Assembly: GCA_002347725.1 (NCBI GenBank)
Contig: DDXA01000004.1
Location: forward strand, 930,001-994,000
Source: Actinobacteria bacterium UBA2272
GTDB taxonomy: Bacteria > Actinomycetota > Coriobacteriia > Anaerosomatales > Anaerosomataceae
Direction of reading: 5' to 3'
DNA: 64,000 bases
A program made the position numbers and the translations under genes. Each line of letters starts with the position of its first letter. The stretch's first letter is position 1. The notes under the pieces were generated by a model. It was not told the DNA's origin. It did no database searches and worked only from the letters and a program-made list of their open reading frames with translations. This document shows positions 62,506 to 64,000 of this stretch, one piece after another.

Positions 62506-64000
62506 GTGACGCCGGATGTCACCGTCATCATCGCGGCCTACAACGCGATGCCGTACGTGACCCGGTGCGTCACCTCGGTCTTCGAACAGTCGCTTGCGCC
62601 GGAGCGCATCGAGATCATCGCGGTTGACGACGGATCGACCGATGGCACGGGCGAGGAGCTCGACCGGCTGGCCGCCTCCGTATCGAACATGACCGTCATC
62701 CACCAGGAGAACTCCGGCACACCCGCCGGCCCTCGCAACATCGCGCTCGACCGGGCGCGCGCGCGATTCGTCTTCTTCCACGACGCGGACGACCATCTCG
62801 GCGCCGAGGCACTCGAGCGCATGGTCGCGATGGCGGATGCCAACGGCACCGACGTCGTGCTCGGCCGAATCGTGGGTGACGGCGGCCGGCCGGCACCGCG
62901 CTCGATGTTCACACACACGCGTCAGAGGACCGACGTGTTCGACTCGCGCGTGTGGTGGACGCTCGGACCGCAGAAGCTGTTCCGGCGCGAGTTCGTCGAG
63001 CGGCTCGGCCTTCGGTTCAAGACGCGCTTCCCGCAAGGCGAGGACATGCCGTTCGTGGGCGCGGCGTATCTGGCGGCCTCGGGCATCTCCATCCTGGCCG
63101 ACTACGACTGCATCTTCCTCACGTGGCGCGATGACGGACAGAACATCACCCTCACCCGGACCGGCCTGCCCGAGCGTCTGGCGATCGCCGGGGCCATGTT
63201 CGACCTCGTCGACGAGCGGGTGGAGCCGGGCGAACGTCGCGACCAGCTCATGCACCGCCACTTCGCGGTCGAGGTGGTCGACACCGTGGTGCCTCCCCTT
63301 GTCGCCGAGACCGATCCGGTGCGCCGTGATGAGGCCATGCGCCTGATCCGCTCGTGGATCGAGCGCTGGTACACGCCCGCGCTCGAGCGTCGCGTGCAGC
63401 CGCTGCACCGCCTGTACCTGTACCTCATTCGGGAGGATCGGATCGCCGAGCTTTCCGAGGTCTACCGGTGGGTAGCCGAGGGGGGCGAGCCCGAGACCGT
63501 GCTCGATGGCGATCGCGCCTACCGTGCCTATCCGTTCTTCCGGGATCCGGTCGCCGGCATTCCGGACGCATGCTTCGACACCACCGATCGCCTGCCGATC
63601 GAACACCAGCTCGAGGCTGTCGCCATCGATGGCAACCTGATCGGTGTCACGCTCCGGGCACGCTTCGGCATGCTCGGCGAGGAGAGCGCGCAGGCGCGCC
63701 TCGTCCTGCGCGAGCGTGCGACACGCCGGGAGTTCGTCACGCCCCTGTCGAGTACCGGCGACGTTGCCGTCTTCTCAGGTCGGATCGATCTGGCGACCAT
63801 TGCCGACGGGCACCCGATCGGCCGGGGACTCTGGGACCTGTTCGTGCAGCTCGAACTCAGCGGCATCGAGAAGCGAGCCCGCATCGGCAGACACCGCGCC
63901 GGGAGTGTGGACGACTCGCTGCGCCCCGGCTATCTGGCGATGCCCGGCGCCGAGACCATCGCCGTGCCGTACTTCACCGATCCTCACGACAACCTCACGT
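62506..64000 (+). CDS. Family 2 glycosyltransferase, 3' end cut by window edge
   Basis: The frame from a GTG at 62506 has no stop to the end of the window (498 codons visible). It opens with the GT2 (GT-A fold) signature VTVIIAAYNAMPYVTRCVTS, then IIAVDDGSTDGTGEEL, the PAGPRNIALDRA segment and FVFFHDADDHLG, which contains the D-x-D metal motif. Beyond ~230 residues a helical region and a C-terminal beta-rich part (~380 onward) make it longer than a simple GT2 enzyme. Similar long forms are linked to cell-wall teichoic-acid or capsule glycosylation, and a role in making the CWB2-binding polymer is conceivable but unproved. It is tightly spaced to arcC. Confidence 0.85.
   Translation, partial: MTPDVTVIIAAYNAMPYVTRCVTSVFEQSLAPERIEIIAVDDGSTDGTGEELDRLAASVSNMTVIHQENSGTPAGPRNIALDRARARFVFFHDADDHLGAEALERMVAMADANGTDVVLGRIVGDGGRPAPRSMFTHTRQRTDVFDSRVWWTLGPQKLFRREFVERLGLRFKTRFPQGEDMPFVGAAYLAASGISILADYDCIFLTWRDDGQNITLTRTGLPERLAIAGAMFDLVDERVEPGERRDQLMHRHFAVEVVDTVVPPLVAETDPVRRDEAMRLIRSWIERWYTPALERRVQPLHRLYLYLIREDRIAELSEVYRWVAEGGEPETVLDGDRAYRAYPFFRDPVAGIPDACFDTTDRLPIEHQLEAVAIDGNLIGVTLRARFGMLGEESAQARLVLRERATRREFVTPLSSTGDVAVFSGRIDLATIADGHPIGRGLWDLFVQLELSGIEKRARIGRHRAGSVDDSLRPGYLAMPGAETIAVPYFTDPHDNLT

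Noticed and set aside
1..64000. CRISPR arrays, insertion sequences, prophage or integrative element boundaries
   Set aside because: No regularly spaced short repeats, no transposase or integrase motifs, no tRNA-flanked direct repeats. The only direct repeats lie inside coding propeller units or are trivially short.
1..64000. tRNA or rRNA genes
   Set aside because: The intergenic gaps are short and contain no T-arm consensus with a matching acceptor stem. One GGTTCGA-like string near 27070 has no pairing arms.

Overview
The window is a GC-rich bacterial chromosome segment. It contains 51 protein-coding genes, packed tightly with many 1-4 base start/stop overlaps. I see no tRNA, rRNA, CRISPR array, insertion sequence or phage module. 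The gene content points to an actinobacterium. Seven secreted proteins end in three cell-wall-binding CWB2 repeats, and the peptide-handling and histidine/arginine catabolic genes suggest an amino-acid-using, probably anaerobic lineage such as the Coriobacteriia. That placement is inference from gene content only; no marker gene is present to settle it.

Layout. 0-5.7 kb: three CWB2 surface proteins (one cut by the window edge) and a small DUF6582-like gene. 5.9-11.8 kb: a YchF-like GTPase, an MFS exporter, and a TetR regulator followed by a two-gene ABC exporter. 12-15.1 kb: a complete polar amino-acid ABC importer. 15.2-18.8 kb: two overlapping sensor kinases, the second with a c-type heme sensor domain. 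19-21.4 kb: a beta-propeller CWB2 protein. 21.5-27 kb: the histidine utilisation genes hutG (divergent) and hutH-hutU-hutI. 27.2-30.3 kb: a large Cache/PAS kinase. 30.2-33.6 kb: the NHEJ pair Ku and LigD. 33.7-36.6 kb: GlsB-like protein, Rieske protein, a fourth kinase and acylphosphatase. 36.6-39.1 kb: a second polar amino-acid importer. 39.3-45.7 kb: a CWB2 protein with a CxxCH heme motif, a NatAB-like exporter, a YgjP-like metallopeptidase and a zinc-phospholipase-C-like CWB2 protein. 45.8-51 kb: a cation/Ca exchanger and a MarR-controlled heterodimeric ABC exporter. 51.2-54.7 kb: VOC protein, YqeY, M28 peptidase, LemA and a TPM-domain protein. 54.7-57.4 kb: a membrane protein, arginine deiminase and a nitroreductase. 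57.6-60.7 kb: a subtilisin-CWB2 protein. 60.7-64 kb: a cupredoxin-like protein, carbamate kinase and a truncated glycosyltransferase.

How the parts fit. The secreted subtilisin and the intracellular M28 peptidase could supply peptides and amino acids. Two polar amino-acid ABC systems could import them. HutHUIG would take histidine to glutamate. Arginine deiminase and carbamate kinase would take arginine to citrulline and make ATP from carbamoyl phosphate; the linking ornithine carbamoyltransferase is not in the window. The CWB2 proteins form a modular set in which one anchor is joined to a protease, a zinc hydrolase, beta-propellers or a heme-binding segment. Four histidine kinases with very similar transmitter modules have no response regulator nearby. 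The least usual items are the CWB2 protein with a heme motif, the heme-sensor kinase pair, and altered catalytic motifs in HutH (Cys-Ser-Gly) and HutG (GGDNS).
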